From the NCBI RefSeq assembly GCF_001425785.1, contig NZ_LMDI01000003.1, forward strand, positions 101,548 through 165,547: a DNA stretch of 64,000 bases. The letters are read 5' to 3'. This stretch comes from Rhizobacter sp. Root1221 (GTDB taxonomy: Bacteria > Pseudomonadota > Gammaproteobacteria > Burkholderiales > Burkholderiaceae_C). A model generated the notes under the pieces. The model did no database searches and had not been told where the DNA came from. It was given only the letters and a program-made list of their open reading frames with translations. This document shows positions 27,200-36,088 of this stretch, piece by piece; position 1 is the stretch's first letter; each line of letters begins with the position of its first letter. Made by a program: the position numbers and the translations under genes.

Positions 27200-28678
27200 T
27201 CAGTCCACCAGTTCGGGGCGGTGCACCGCCCCTCCCAGGGCCGGCGGCCGCTTCACGCGGGCCATCTCGGACGCGATTTCACCGATGCGGCGAAGGGCCT
27301 CGCGCTGGGCGTTGTCCCAGCGGCCGCCCACGCCGAGGCGGATGCAGTGGCGGTAGCGGTCGGTGGCGCTGAACATGGTGCCCGGCGCGAACACGATGCA
27401 CTCGGCCAGGCACCTGCGGAACAGCTCGAACGAATCCACGTCGGACGGCAATTCGACCCACAGGATGAACCCGCCCGGCGGGTCGGTGACACGGGTGCCC
27501 GGCGGGAAACTCTGCGCGATGATGCCGCGCGCATCGTCCACCCGCACCGCCACGGTGGCGCGCAGCTGGCGATAGCTGGCCTCGGTGCCTGGCTGCGTGA
27601 GCAAGTCGGCCATGGCCAGCTCCAGCACCGCCGTCTGCGCCCCGCTGGTGGCCGCCTTCAGTGCCGCCACCTTGGCGCCCCACCGGCCCGCCTCCACCCA
27701 GCCCAGGCGGATGCCGGGGGCCACGGTCTTCGAAAACGACCCGCACATCATCACGTGCCCGGTGGTGTCGAACGACTTGACGGCACGGCGCATGTCGTCG
27801 TGTTCGGCCAGGTCGTTGTAGAGCACGTCCTCGATCAGTGGCACGTTGTGCCGCGACATCATGGCGGCCAGGCGCGCCCGGTCGTCGAGCGACAGCGTGG
27901 CGCCCATGGGGTTCGACAGCGTGGGCACGATCAGCACGGCCTTCACCGGCTGGGTGTCGAGCGCGAGCTGCAAGGCGTCGAGCGACACGCCGGTGCGCGG
28001 GTGCGTGGGGATCTCGAGCGCCCGCAGGTGCAGGCTCTCGAGGATGGTCAGGAACCCGAAGTACGTGGGCGACTCGAGCGCGACGATGTCGCCCGGCTGG
28101 GTGACGGCACGCAGACACAGCGTGATGGCCTCGATGCAGCCGTTCGTGACCACCACGTCCCGGGCATCGAGCTGGCAGCCCATGCGCAGCCCATGTCGCG
28201 CGATGGCGCGGCGCAGCGATTCCTCACCCACCCCCAGCGGGTAGTTGCACAGGCTCTGGCGGTTGCGCTGCGTGGCACGGCTGACAGCGCGGCGCACGCG
28301 GTCCTGCGAGAACAGTTCGGCGCTGGGGCACGCGGCGCCGAACGAGATGTAGCGTGGATCGGTGGCCAGGCGCATGACCTGGGTGGTGAGCGAACTGACA
28401 TCCACCGGCATCGACGCGGCCGGCGGGCGGGAGGTTTCGGGTTGCGGGAGGCCCGGCGGGCGGGCGGACACGAAGTAGCCGGAGCGGGGGCGTGCCTCGA
28501 TCAGGTGCGCATCTTCCAGCGACCGGTAGGCCTGGATCACCGTGGACAGCGACACCCCCTCCTGCCGCGCCATCTCGCGCACCGAGGGCACGCGCTCGCC
28601 CGCGGCGAGCGTGCCGGCGCGGATCGCGTTGGCGATCGTCTGGGCGAGTTGGAGATAAAGCGCACCATCGGACGTCAT
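27200..28678 (-). CDS. MocR/GntR-type regulator with PLP aminotransferase domain
   Basis: 492 residues. Residues 1-75 are a GntR winged helix (V-P-S-V-R-E-M-A-R-Q-E-G-V-S-L-S-T-V); the rest is a fold-type I aminotransferase with the PLP lysine in G-S-F-S-K-T-V-A-P-G and the D/Y-containing cofactor pocket (P-T-Y-F-G-F, S-N-P-M-G-A-T). Family members bind PLP or PLP-amino acid adducts to change DNA binding. An inverted repeat begins 5 bp upstream of the start. The divergent partner is a DUF2917 gene, a pairing common in this order; regulation of that gene is inferred. Confidence 0.92.
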   Translation of the reverse strand: MTSDGALYLQLAQTIANAIRAGTLAAGERVPSVREMARQEGVSLSTVIQAYRSLEDAHLIEARPRSGYFVSARPPGLPQPETSRPPAASMPVDVSSLTTQVMRLATDPRYISFGAACPSAELFSQDRVRRAVSRATQRNRQSLCNYPLGVGEESLRRAIARHGLRMGCQLDARDVVVTNGCIEAITLCLRAVTQPGDIVALESPTYFGFLTILESLHLRALEIPTHPRTGVSLDALQLALDTQPVKAVLIVPTLSNPMGATLSLDDRARLAAMMSRHNVPLIEDVLYNDLAEHDDMRRAVKSFDTTGHVMMCGSFSKTVAPGIRLGWVEAGRWGAKVAALKAATSGAQTAVLELAMADLLTQPGTEASYRQLRATVAVRVDDARGIIAQSFPPGTRVTDPPGGFILWVELPSDVDSFELFRRCLAECIVFAPGTMFSATDRYRHCIRLGVGGRWDNAQREALRRIGEIASEMARVKRPPALGGAVHRPELVD

Positions 28679-28682
28679 GCGT

Positions 28683-28725
28683 CCATTCTGTACTGACCCA
28701 CGATGGGTTGACCAGTACAGAATGG
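28683..28725. promoter_or_regulatory. MocR operator: 13-bp inverted repeat
   Basis: CCATTCTGTACTG (28683-28695) and its perfect complement CAGTACAGAATGG (28713-28725) flank a 17-bp spacer that itself holds ACCCA-N3-TGGGT. The nearer arm ends 5 bp before the MocR start codon, so there is hardly room for an untranslated leader. A partial third half-site, CCACTGTACTTG, is at about 28763. The site sits between mocR and the divergent DUF2917 gene. Confidence 0.75.
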
Positions 28726-28830
28726 CCCGAAGCCGACCAACACAGCCCCCGAAACGGGCGCCACTGTACTTGTCCAGGTCACGGGCCCTGTGTCTGGCGG
28801 CCGTTGGAACCGCGGCATAAGGTTGGGGCC

Positions 28831-29124
28831 ATGAACACCCTGACCTTCTCCGCCTCCGCCGCCCCGGCTTCGGCTTCGCCCGTGCCGGCCGTTCCTGCCC
28901 ATGCCCCGTTCCGCATCGCGGCCGGCGCGGTGCTGGCGCTGCGCCATGGCCGCGGCCTGAGGGTCGAGGTGATGGAGGGCCGGCTGTGGATCACCGCGGC
29001 CGGCGACACGCAGGACCACTTCGTGGGCCCGGGTGGCCGGCACGCGCTGGGCCAGGCCCACGCAGTGGTGATCGAAAACGTGGGATCGGGGACGGCACTG
29101 CTGCGCCTGGTCCCCGGCACCTGA
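28831..29124 (+). CDS. DUF2917 family protein
   Basis: A 97-residue protein. After an alanine/proline-rich leader, the domain reads F-R-I-A-A-G-A-V-L-A-L-R-H-G-R-G, V-M-E-G-R-L-W-I-T-A-A-G-D-T-Q-D-H-F-V-G-P-G, then H-A-V-V-I-E-N, the DUF2917 cupin-like pattern. Function unknown. In Burkholderiales this family is a regular neighbour of MocR regulators, as here, and the operator between them suggests regulation by the adjacent one. Confidence 0.88.
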   Translation: MNTLTFSASAAPASASPVPAVPAHAPFRIAAGAVLALRHGRGLRVEVMEGRLWITAAGDTQDHFVGPGGRHALGQAHAVVIENVGSGTALLRLVPGT

Positions 29125-29136
29125 CCGCGGGGCCTC

Positions 29137-30699
29137 TCAGTGCGCGCCGCCCACGTCGGCGGCGGCACTACCCCTCGCGGGCCGCGTGGTCCACACCATG
29201 CCGATGAGCAACACGAACAGCACGGCCGACACGTAGAACACGTCGGTGGCGGCCATCGTGTAGGCCTGCTGGTCCACGAGGCGGTTGATCGTGGCCAGGG
29301 CCTGGTCGTTCGAGTAGCCGGCGGCACCCAGCTGGCCCAGCACGGCGGTGGCCGCATCGTTGGTGCGGTTCACCGACTCGGCGAGGTGCGCGTGGTGCAT
29401 CACCGCGCGGTTTTCCCAGGCCGTGGTGAAGATCGACGTGCCCATCGCCCCCGCCGTGATGCGCACGAAGTTGCTGAGGCCCGCCGCGGCAGGCATGCGG
29501 TCGGGCGTGAGCCCCGAGAACACGATGGCCTGCAGCGGAATGAAAAAGAACGCCATGGCCGCGCCCTGCAGCAAGGTGGGCACCAGGATCGTCATCAGGT
29601 CGGCCTGCGCGTTGAACTGCGAGCGCATCCACAGCACGATCGCGAACCCCACGAAGGCCACCGTGGACAGGCGCCGCGGGTCGATGCGGCCCACGTTCTT
29701 GCCCACCCACGGCGACAGCACGATGGCGAGCAGCCCCACCGGCGCGAGCGCGATGCCAGCCCACGTGGCGGTGTAGCCCATGTACTGCTGCAACCACAGC
29801 GGCATCAGCACCACGTTGCCGAAAAAGAGGCCGTAGGCCACGGCGAGCGACACGGTGCCCAGCGTGAAGTTGCGGCCCTTGAAGAGGCGCAGGTCCACGA
29901 TCGGGTTCTTCTCGGTCAGCTCCCACGCGAGGAAGACGAGGAACCCCACCACCGCCACGACGGCCAGCGTGATGATCTCGCCCGACTCGAACCAGTCGAG
30001 TTCCTTGCCCTTGTCGATCATGATCTGCAGCGCGCCCACCCACAGCACCAGCAGGCCAAGGCCCACGTAGTCGAGCGGCACCCGCTTCGGGCCGGCGTCG
30101 CGCTTGCGGTAGATCGACCACGCGGCGGCGGCGGCGGCCAGGCCCACCGGGATGTTGATGTAGAAGATCCACGGCCACGAGATGTTGTCGGTGATCCAGC
30201 CGCCGAGCAGCGGTCCCACCACCGGCGCCACCAGCACCGTCATGGCCCACATCGCCATCGCCATGCCCGCCATGGCGGGCGGGTAGCTCGACAGCAGCAG
30301 CGTCTGTGACAGCGGGATCATGGGACCGGCCACCAGCCCCTGCAGCACGCGAAAGGCGATCAGCATGCCGATGTTGGGCGCCAGGCCGCACAGCCACGAC
30401 GAGATCACGAACAGCAGGATGCTCGCGATGAACAGGCGCACCTGCCCGAAACGCTGGGTCAACCAGCCGGTGAGCGGCACCGAGATGGCGTTGGCCACGC
30501 CGAACGACGTGATGACCCAGGTGCCCTGGGCCGGGCTCACACCCATGTCGCCCGAGATGGCGGGGATCGACACGTTGGCGATCGAGCTGTCCAGCACGTT
30601 CATGAAGGTGGCCAGCGACAGCGCGATGGTGCCCATCACGAGCTGGCTGCCGGTCAGCGGCGGGAACGCGCCGGGCGGCTTGGCGATGGAGGTCGACAT
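29137..30699 (-). CDS. emrB: DHA2-family MFS multidrug efflux protein (EmrB-like)
   Basis: 520 residues and 14 predicted helices. Motifs of the DHA2 branch: L-D-S-S-I-A-N-V-S-I-P in helix 1, G-W-L-T-Q-R-F-G-Q-V-R-L (motif A), R-V-L-Q-G-L-V-A-G-P in helix 4 and the antiporter motif C region P-V-V-G-P-L-L-G-G-W-I. It is a proton-driven inner-membrane exporter that works with the EmrA adaptor and an outer-membrane channel, all encoded here in one operon under a MarR regulator. Spacing to emrA is 19 bp. Confidence 0.93.
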   Translation of the reverse strand: MSTSIAKPPGAFPPLTGSQLVMGTIALSLATFMNVLDSSIANVSIPAISGDMGVSPAQGTWVITSFGVANAISVPLTGWLTQRFGQVRLFIASILLFVISSWLCGLAPNIGMLIAFRVLQGLVAGPMIPLSQTLLLSSYPPAMAGMAMAMWAMTVLVAPVVGPLLGGWITDNISWPWIFYINIPVGLAAAAAAWSIYRKRDAGPKRVPLDYVGLGLLVLWVGALQIMIDKGKELDWFESGEIITLAVVAVVGFLVFLAWELTEKNPIVDLRLFKGRNFTLGTVSLAVAYGLFFGNVVLMPLWLQQYMGYTATWAGIALAPVGLLAIVLSPWVGKNVGRIDPRRLSTVAFVGFAIVLWMRSQFNAQADLMTILVPTLLQGAAMAFFFIPLQAIVFSGLTPDRMPAAAGLSNFVRITAGAMGTSIFTTAWENRAVMHHAHLAESVNRTNDAATAVLGQLGAAGYSNDQALATINRLVDQQAYTMAATDVFYVSAVLFVLLIGMVWTTRPARGSAAADVGGAH

Positions 30700-30718
30700 G
30701 GTGTGACGCTCCCGCCGG

Positions 30719-31996
30719 TCACTTCGCGAGCGCGAGGCTCGCGGACACCGGCGCGGCCGCCCCGATTTGCAGCGGCGCCGAGGCCTTCACGGGCCGGCCC
30801 AGGTTGGTGGCGACGATGCGGTTCACCTCGGATTCGGCCTGCTGGTCGGTCACATCGAACACGGCCGTCTGCGCCACGGCGGCGCGGCGCGGTGCGTCGG
30901 CCAGGGTCTTGCCGCTGGTGTCGCTGATGTCGACCTTGGCCTCCATCGACAGGCCCACGCGCAGCGGGTGGCCGGCGAGTTCGCGCGGGTCCATCGACAC
31001 ACGCACCGGCACACGCTGCACCACCTTGATCCAGTTGCCGGTGGCGTTCTGCGCCGGCAGCAGCGCAAACGCCGCTCCGGTGCCAGCGCCGAGGCCCTCG
31101 ACCTTGCCGTGGTACTCGACCTTCTTGCCGTACACATCGGCCTTCAGCGTCACCGGCTGGCCGATGCGCAGGCTCTGCAGCTGGCTTTCCTTGAAGTTGG
31201 CGTCGACCCACACCTGGTCGAGCGCGATGACCGACATCAGCGGCGCGCCGGCCTGCACACGCTGGCCCACCTGCACGCTGCGTTTGGCGATGTAGCCGTC
31301 CACCGGTGCCGGCAGGTCCGCGCGCTTGAGGGCCAGGTAGGCCTCGCGCACGCGTGCCGACGCGCGCTGCACGTTCGGATGTTGTTCCACCGACGTGTTG
31401 TCGGTGAGGGACTGGTTCGACATCAGCTGCTCACGCGCGGCCACCACCCCCGACCTGGCGGCTGCCACCGCACTGCGTGCGGCAGACAGCTGGGCATTGG
31501 CGTGGTTGAATTCCTCCTTGCCCACGGCCCCCGTGGCCACGAGCGGGGTGCGGCGGCTCACGTCGTCCTGCGCACGGACCAGCTCGCTCTCGGCACGGGC
31601 CAGGTCGGCCTCGCGCAGCGCGATCTGGGCCTTCAGCGTGGCGTTGTTCGCAAACAGGGTGCGCACTTCGCGGACGGTCTGGGCCAGTTGCGCCTCGGCC
31701 TGGTCGAGTGCCACGCGGGCGTCCGCCGGGTCGAGCCTGACGAGCGGCTGGCCGGCCTTCACGAAGTCGGTGTCGTCCGCGTTGATGGCCAGCACGGTGC
31801 CGCCCACCTGCGGGGTCAGCTGCACCACGTTGCCTTGCACGTAGGCGTTGTCGGTGGTCTCGAAATGGTTCAGCACGAGCGCGTAGTAGGCGCCGTAGGC
31901 GGCGCCGATCACGACGACGGCCGCGGCGATGGCCGTCAGCGCCTTCTTGCGGGCGGGGTTGGTGGCGGGGGCTGCGGTGGTTTGCGGGGCGTTCAT
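30719..31996 (-). CDS. emrA: EmrA-type membrane fusion protein
   Basis: 425 residues. One N-terminal helix (about 18-38), the barrel-sandwich half N-A-Y-V-Q-G-N-V-V-Q-L-T-P-Q-V-G-G-T-V, a coiled-coil hairpin (about 95-200), then D-L-P-A-P-V-D-G-Y-I-A and the Q-V-W-V-D-A-N-F-K-E-S-Q-L motif typical of EmrA. The C-terminal part (about 340-425) is longer than the classical EmrA end. It joins EmrB to the NodT-type channel. GGAG precedes the ATG by 9 nt. Confidence 0.93.
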   Translation of the reverse strand: MNAPQTTAAPATNPARKKALTAIAAAVVVIGAAYGAYYALVLNHFETTDNAYVQGNVVQLTPQVGGTVLAINADDTDFVKAGQPLVRLDPADARVALDQAEAQLAQTVREVRTLFANNATLKAQIALREADLARAESELVRAQDDVSRRTPLVATGAVGKEEFNHANAQLSAARSAVAAARSGVVAAREQLMSNQSLTDNTSVEQHPNVQRASARVREAYLALKRADLPAPVDGYIAKRSVQVGQRVQAGAPLMSVIALDQVWVDANFKESQLQSLRIGQPVTLKADVYGKKVEYHGKVEGLGAGTGAAFALLPAQNATGNWIKVVQRVPVRVSMDPRELAGHPLRVGLSMEAKVDISDTSGKTLADAPRRAAVAQTAVFDVTDQQAESEVNRIVATNLGRPVKASAPLQIGAAAPVSASLALAK

Positions 31997-32029
31997 GGCG
32001 GGTACTCCGGGGCGGCGGTGTGAGAGGGT

Positions 32030-33499
32030 TCAGCGGGCGGCGTAGCCGCCACCGAGGGCACGGGCGAGCGACACCTGGGTGTCGAGCGCACGGGCCTGCA
32101 GGTCGGCGGCCGAGCGGCGCTGCGCGAGCACGTTCGATTCCGCGGTGAGCACCGTGATGTAGGTGCCCAGGCCGGCCTTGTAGCGTTGCGTGGCCAGGTC
32201 GTAGGCCGATTCGGCGGCCGTTCCGGCCTGGCGCTGCTCGCGCTGCTGGCGTTCGATCGACTGGATGGAGGTCAGCTGGTCGGCCACGTCGCGCACGGCG
32301 TCGATCACCGCCGCGTTGTAGGTTTCCACCGCGGCATCCACGTCGGCCGTCTTGCCGCGCAGGTTGGCGCGCAGCCGGGCCGTGTCGAAGATGGGCAGGT
32401 GGATGGCCGGGCCGATGCCGTACTGCTGGCTGCCGCTCTTGAGCAGGCGGTCGAGGCCGATGCTGGAGAAGCCGGCGAAACCGGTGAGGCTCACGTTGGG
32501 GTAGAACTGGGCCTTCGCGGACCGGGTGTCCTGCGACGCCGCCTCGACGCGCCAGCGGGCCGCGCTCACGTCCGCCCGGCGGGCCAGCAGGTCCACCGGC
32601 AATGTGTCGGGCAGCGCCAGTGCGTGCACCTGCTGCAGGCGCGGCGTGAGGCCGTCGAGCGCCGACGGGGCCTGCGCCGTGAGGGCGGCAAGTGCGTGGC
32701 GCGTGATCGCCATCTGTTCGTCGAAGGCCTCCAGCTGCTGCCGGGTCTCTGGCAGCGCGCCCTCGCCCTGGCGCAGCTCCACCTGCGTGTCCAGGCCGGC
32801 GGCCACGCGCTGGCGGATCAGCGAGAGCATCTCGTCGCGCTGGGCCAGCGCCCGTGCGGCCACGTCGCGCTGCTCGGCCAGGCGGGCGAGTTGCAGGTAG
32901 GTGCGGCTCACCTGGCTCGCGAGCAGCACACGGGCCGCAGCGATGTCGGCCTCCGACGCGCGCTGCGCGCCCACGGCGGCCTCGATGGCCGCGCGGTTGC
33001 GCCCGAAGAAGTCGAATTCGTAGGACGCCTTGACCTGCAGCGTGCCGCTGTCCTCGATGGCGCCGGCCAGCGGCTTCGGGATCATGCCGTTCTCGGTGTA
33101 GCGCTGGCGGGAGGCTTCGAGCGACAGGTCACCCTGGATGCCGTCGTTGGCACGCGACCCGTCCACCGATGCGGCGGCACGGTCGAGCCGGGCCTGGGCC
33201 ACCTTCAGCGTGGGGCTGCCGGCCAGCGCCTGCTGGACCAGGCCGTCGAGCGTGCTGTCGCCGAAGCCCGACCACCAGGCTTCGGGCACGGCCGGCGCGG
33301 CGGTGTCCGCCGGAACGAGGCCGGCACGCGCCGGCTCGATCGCGGTGGCACGGGGCTCGATGCCGGCGTAGCTCGCGCAGCCGGCCAACGTGAGCACCAG
33401 CGTGGACGCCAGTGCCGCAACCAATGCGGAGACGACCAGCCAGCCGGCGTGGCGCGGCACGGCGGGCGAAGGCTCTCGGGAAGTGGAAAGTGCGTTCAT
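32030..33499 (-). CDS. NodT-family outer-membrane efflux lipoprotein
   Basis: 489 residues from the ATG at 33499 (AGGA 8 nt upstream; ATG 33508 is an alternative). A signal peptide ends in the lipobox L-A-G-C. Two OEP repeats follow with the NodT landmarks: W-W-x-x-F-G-D, S-Y-E-F-D-F-F-G-R-N-R, L-L-A-R-R-A-D-V-S-A-A-R-W and the late A-R-L-R-A-N-L. It forms the outer-membrane end of the EmrAB pump and is the first gene of the operon, with a MarR-box just upstream. Confidence 0.93.
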   Translation of the reverse strand: MNALSTSREPSPAVPRHAGWLVVSALVAALASTLVLTLAGCASYAGIEPRATAIEPARAGLVPADTAAPAVPEAWWSGFGDSTLDGLVQQALAGSPTLKVAQARLDRAAASVDGSRANDGIQGDLSLEASRQRYTENGMIPKPLAGAIEDSGTLQVKASYEFDFFGRNRAAIEAAVGAQRASEADIAAARVLLASQVSRTYLQLARLAEQRDVAARALAQRDEMLSLIRQRVAAGLDTQVELRQGEGALPETRQQLEAFDEQMAITRHALAALTAQAPSALDGLTPRLQQVHALALPDTLPVDLLARRADVSAARWRVEAASQDTRSAKAQFYPNVSLTGFAGFSSIGLDRLLKSGSQQYGIGPAIHLPIFDTARLRANLRGKTADVDAAVETYNAAVIDAVRDVADQLTSIQSIERQQREQRQAGTAAESAYDLATQRYKAGLGTYITVLTAESNVLAQRRSAADLQARALDTQVSLARALGGGYAAR

Positions 33500-33532
33500 G
33501 TTGAACATCCTGGAGAAACTTGACAAGGCTTT

Positions 33533-33548
33533 AATTGCCTAGGCATTC
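33533..33548 (-). promoter_or_regulatory. MarR box in front of the efflux operon
   Basis: The palindrome TGCCTAGGCA (33536-33545) is the centre of ATGCCTAGGCAAT, read on the minus strand. The same 13-mer occurs once more at 34086-34098, inside the marR promoter. It lies about 35 bp upstream of the first efflux gene, where it would overlap or follow the promoter. Confidence 0.7.
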
Positions 33549-33588
33549 ATTTGGGCGGAAAAAGCGGCGGCACTGCGGCTCGGCGGTC

Positions 33589-34071
33589 TCAAGGTTCCTG
33601 GCGGAATGCTTCGCCGTTGTCGAGCATCCGGTGCAGGTAGCCCTTCAGGGCAAGCCATTCGCTCTTCGAAAAACCGGCGAGGTGGTAGTTCATGACCTCG
33701 CTGAGGGCGCGCGGAATGTGCTGGGCAACCTGCTCGCCTTCAGGCGTGAGTTCCACGTTGACCACGCGGCGATCGGTGGCGGAACGGATGCGGCGGCAAA
33801 GCCCCTTGGCCTCGAGCCGATCGAGCAGGCGCGTGGTGGCGCCGGGATCCATCTCCAACTCGCGGGCCAGTTCGGCCACCGTGGACGCCTTGCCGAGCAG
33901 CAGCTTCAACAGGGGCTGCCACTGCGCGTGGGTGATGCCATGCGGCTCGAGGCGCCGGCCGGTTTCCTGGACCATGCTCAACAGCACGCGGCGCATCATG
34001 AACCCGACGCTCGCCTCGGCAGCGTAGGTGTCGGCGTGATAGAAGTCGGCGGGAACGGTTGAGCGTGGCAT
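33589..34071 (-). CDS. MarR-family repressor of the efflux operon
   Basis: 160 residues, winged-helix MarR fold: L-L-G-K-A-S-T-V-A-E-L-A-R-E-L-E-M-D-P-G-A-T-T in the recognition part and the wing R-S-A-T-D-R-R-V-V-N-V-E-L-T-P-E-G. It lies between the efflux operon it presumably controls (same strand, downstream) and a divergent ABC exporter. The promoter places -10 about 8 bp before the ATG and there is no ribosome-binding site, so the message may be leaderless. The ligand is unknown. Confidence 0.92.
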   Translation of the reverse strand: MPRSTVPADFYHADTYAAEASVGFMMRRVLLSMVQETGRRLEPHGITHAQWQPLLKLLLGKASTVAELARELEMDPGATTRLLDRLEAKGLCRRIRSATDRRVVNVELTPEGEQVAQHIPRALSEVMNYHLAGFSKSEWLALKGYLHRMLDNGEAFRQEP

Positions 34072-34078
34072 GGGGCCA

Positions 34079-34107
34079 ACTTTAGATGCCTAGGCAATCA
34101 TTGTCAA
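34079..34107 (-). promoter_or_regulatory. marR promoter with operator inside the spacer
   Basis: On the minus strand: -35 TTGACA (34107-34102), a 17-bp spacer, -10 TAAAGT (34084-34079), then the start codon at 34071. The MarR box, core TGCCTAGGCA at 34087-34096, fills the spacer, so repressor binding would exclude RNA polymerase. Predicted transcription start is at or next to the ATG. Confidence 0.75.
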
Positions 34108-34169
34108 GGCTTGCAATGCAAAATGCGCCCGCCCCGACTCGGCCCCTGCCCGGATGGCTACACTGCCGC

Positions 34170-35984
34170 ATGACCGCCGTGCCCGCCCCCGAAAACGTGA
34201 CTTCCGCCGTCCCCGCCCCCGCCCAACCCGCCAGGAACGTGCGCTCGCTGAGCGGCCTCGGCCCCTTCCTGCGCCCGTACCGCGGGCGCATCATGCTCGC
34301 CGCGCTGTTCCTCGTGCTCGCCGCGGCCACCACCCTGGTGTTCCCGGTGGCGCTCAAGTCCCTGATCGACCAGGGCCTGGTTTCGGCCGACCCCGGCCAG
34401 CGCGTGCTGGCGCTGCGCGGTCATTTCGTCGCCCTCTTCGCGGTGGGCGCCGCGCTGGGCCTGTTCTCCGCCGCGCGCTTCTACATGGTCTCGTGGCTGG
34501 GCGAGCGCGTCACGGCCGATCTGCGCAACGCGGTGTACAGCCACGTCGTGCGCCAGAGCCCGGAGTTCTTCGAGACCACGCAGACCGGCGAGGTGCTTTC
34601 GCGCCTGACCACCGACACCACGCTCGTGCAGACGGTGGTGGGGTCGAGCCTCAGCATGGGCCTGCGCAACAGTGTGATGGGCATCGGGGCCATGGGCATG
34701 CTGATCGTCACCAACCCGCTCGTGATGACCCAGGTGCTCGGGCTTCTCGTGCTGGTGGTGCTGCCGTCGCTGTACTTCGGCCGGCGCGTGCGCAAGCTGT
34801 CCCGCGCCAGCCAGGACCGCGTGGCCGACGCCAGCGCCATCGCGGCCGAGGTGCTCAACGCCGTGCCGGTGGTGCAGAGCTACACCGCGGAACACCGCGA
34901 AGCCACCCGCTTCATCGGCGCCACCGAAAACGGGTTTGCCACCGCCATCCGCCGCACCCGCGTGCGTTCGGGGCTGGTGGCCTTCATCATCACCGCCACG
35001 TTCGGCGCGTTGCTGTGGGGCCTGTACCAGGGCACGCAGGCCGTGATCGCGGGCGACATCAGCGCCGGCCACCTGGGCCAGACGGTGGTGTACGTGGTGA
35101 TCCTCGTCAGCTCGGTGGCGGTGCTGGCCGAGGTGTACGGTGACCTGCTCCGCGCCGCCGGCGCCACCGAGCGCCTGATGGAACTGCTCGCCACGCGCTC
35201 GCCCATCCTGTCGCCCGCACACCCCGCCGCATTGCCGCCCACGCAGGGTGGCTCCACGGTGCTGTTCGACCATGTGGAGTTCCGCTACCCGTCGCGTCCG
35301 CGCCAGCTGGCTCTCGCCGACTTCACGCTGCATGTGCGCGCGGGCGAAACCGTGGCCCTCGTGGGGCCGAGCGGTGCGGGAAAAAGCACCGTGCTGCAGC
35401 TGCTGCTGCGCTTCTATGACACGGCGCACGGTTCGGTGTCGGTGGACGGTGTGTCCGTGCGCGACACGGCGCTCGACGCGTTGCGCGACCGCATCGGCAT
35501 CGTGCCGCAGGACAGCGTCATCTTCTCGGCCGACGCGATGGAAAACATCCGCTACGGCCGCCCCGACGCCGCCGACGACGAGGTCATCGCGGCCGCCCGC
35601 GCGGCCTTCGCCGACGACTTCATCACCGCGTTGCCCGAAGGCTACAAGACCTTCCTCGGCGAGCGTGGCGTGCGCCTGTCGGGCGGACAGCGCCAGCGCA
35701 TCAGCATCGCCCGCGCCATGCTGAAGAACCCGCCGCTGCTGCTGCTGGACGAGGCCACCAGCGCACTCGACGCCGAAAGCGAACGCATGGTGCAGGCTGC
35801 GCTGGAGCGGGCCATGAAGGACCGCACCACGATCGTCATCGCCCACCGCCTGGCCACCGTGCAGCGGGCCGACCGCATCGTGGTGATGGAACACGGGCGC
35901 ATCGTCGAGACCGGCACCCACACGGAACTTGCCGCAGCGGGCGGGCTCTATGCGAGGCTGGCGGCGTTGCAGTTCGACGTCTGA
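34170..35984 (+). CDS. ABC exporter, fused membrane and ATPase domains
   Basis: 604 residues from the ATG at 34170 (a longer frame starts at 34086 but runs over the marR promoter). Six helices (about 45-320) followed by the ATPase: Walker A G-P-S-G-A-G-K-S-T, Q-loop P-Q-D-S-V, L-S-G-G-Q, Walker B L-L-L-L-D-E-A-T-S-A-L-D and I-A-H-R-L. This is an MsbA/LmrA-like homodimeric exporter; the cargo (lipid or drug) is unknown. It is divergent from marR, whose operator is 70 bp upstream, so shared control is likely. Confidence 0.9.
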   Translation: MTAVPAPENVTSAVPAPAQPARNVRSLSGLGPFLRPYRGRIMLAALFLVLAAATTLVFPVALKSLIDQGLVSADPGQRVLALRGHFVALFAVGAALGLFSAARFYMVSWLGERVTADLRNAVYSHVVRQSPEFFETTQTGEVLSRLTTDTTLVQTVVGSSLSMGLRNSVMGIGAMGMLIVTNPLVMTQVLGLLVLVVLPSLYFGRRVRKLSRASQDRVADASAIAAEVLNAVPVVQSYTAEHREATRFIGATENGFATAIRRTRVRSGLVAFIITATFGALLWGLYQGTQAVIAGDISAGHLGQTVVYVVILVSSVAVLAEVYGDLLRAAGATERLMELLATRSPILSPAHPAALPPTQGGSTVLFDHVEFRYPSRPRQLALADFTLHVRAGETVALVGPSGAGKSTVLQLLLRFYDTAHGSVSVDGVSVRDTALDALRDRIGIVPQDSVIFSADAMENIRYGRPDAADDEVIAAARAAFADDFITALPEGYKTFLGERGVRLSGGQRQRISIARAMLKNPPLLLLDEATSALDAESERMVQAALERAMKDRTTIVIAHRLATVQRADRIVVMEHGRIVETGTHTELAAAGGLYARLAALQFDV

Positions 35985-36088
35985 CCCACGTAGGCGCCGC
36001 CCCACACCCGACGTTAGAGTCGTCCGACAGACGCGCAGTCACCCTTCGCCACACACTGCGCATACAAGCATTCCTGCAGGAGATCAAA

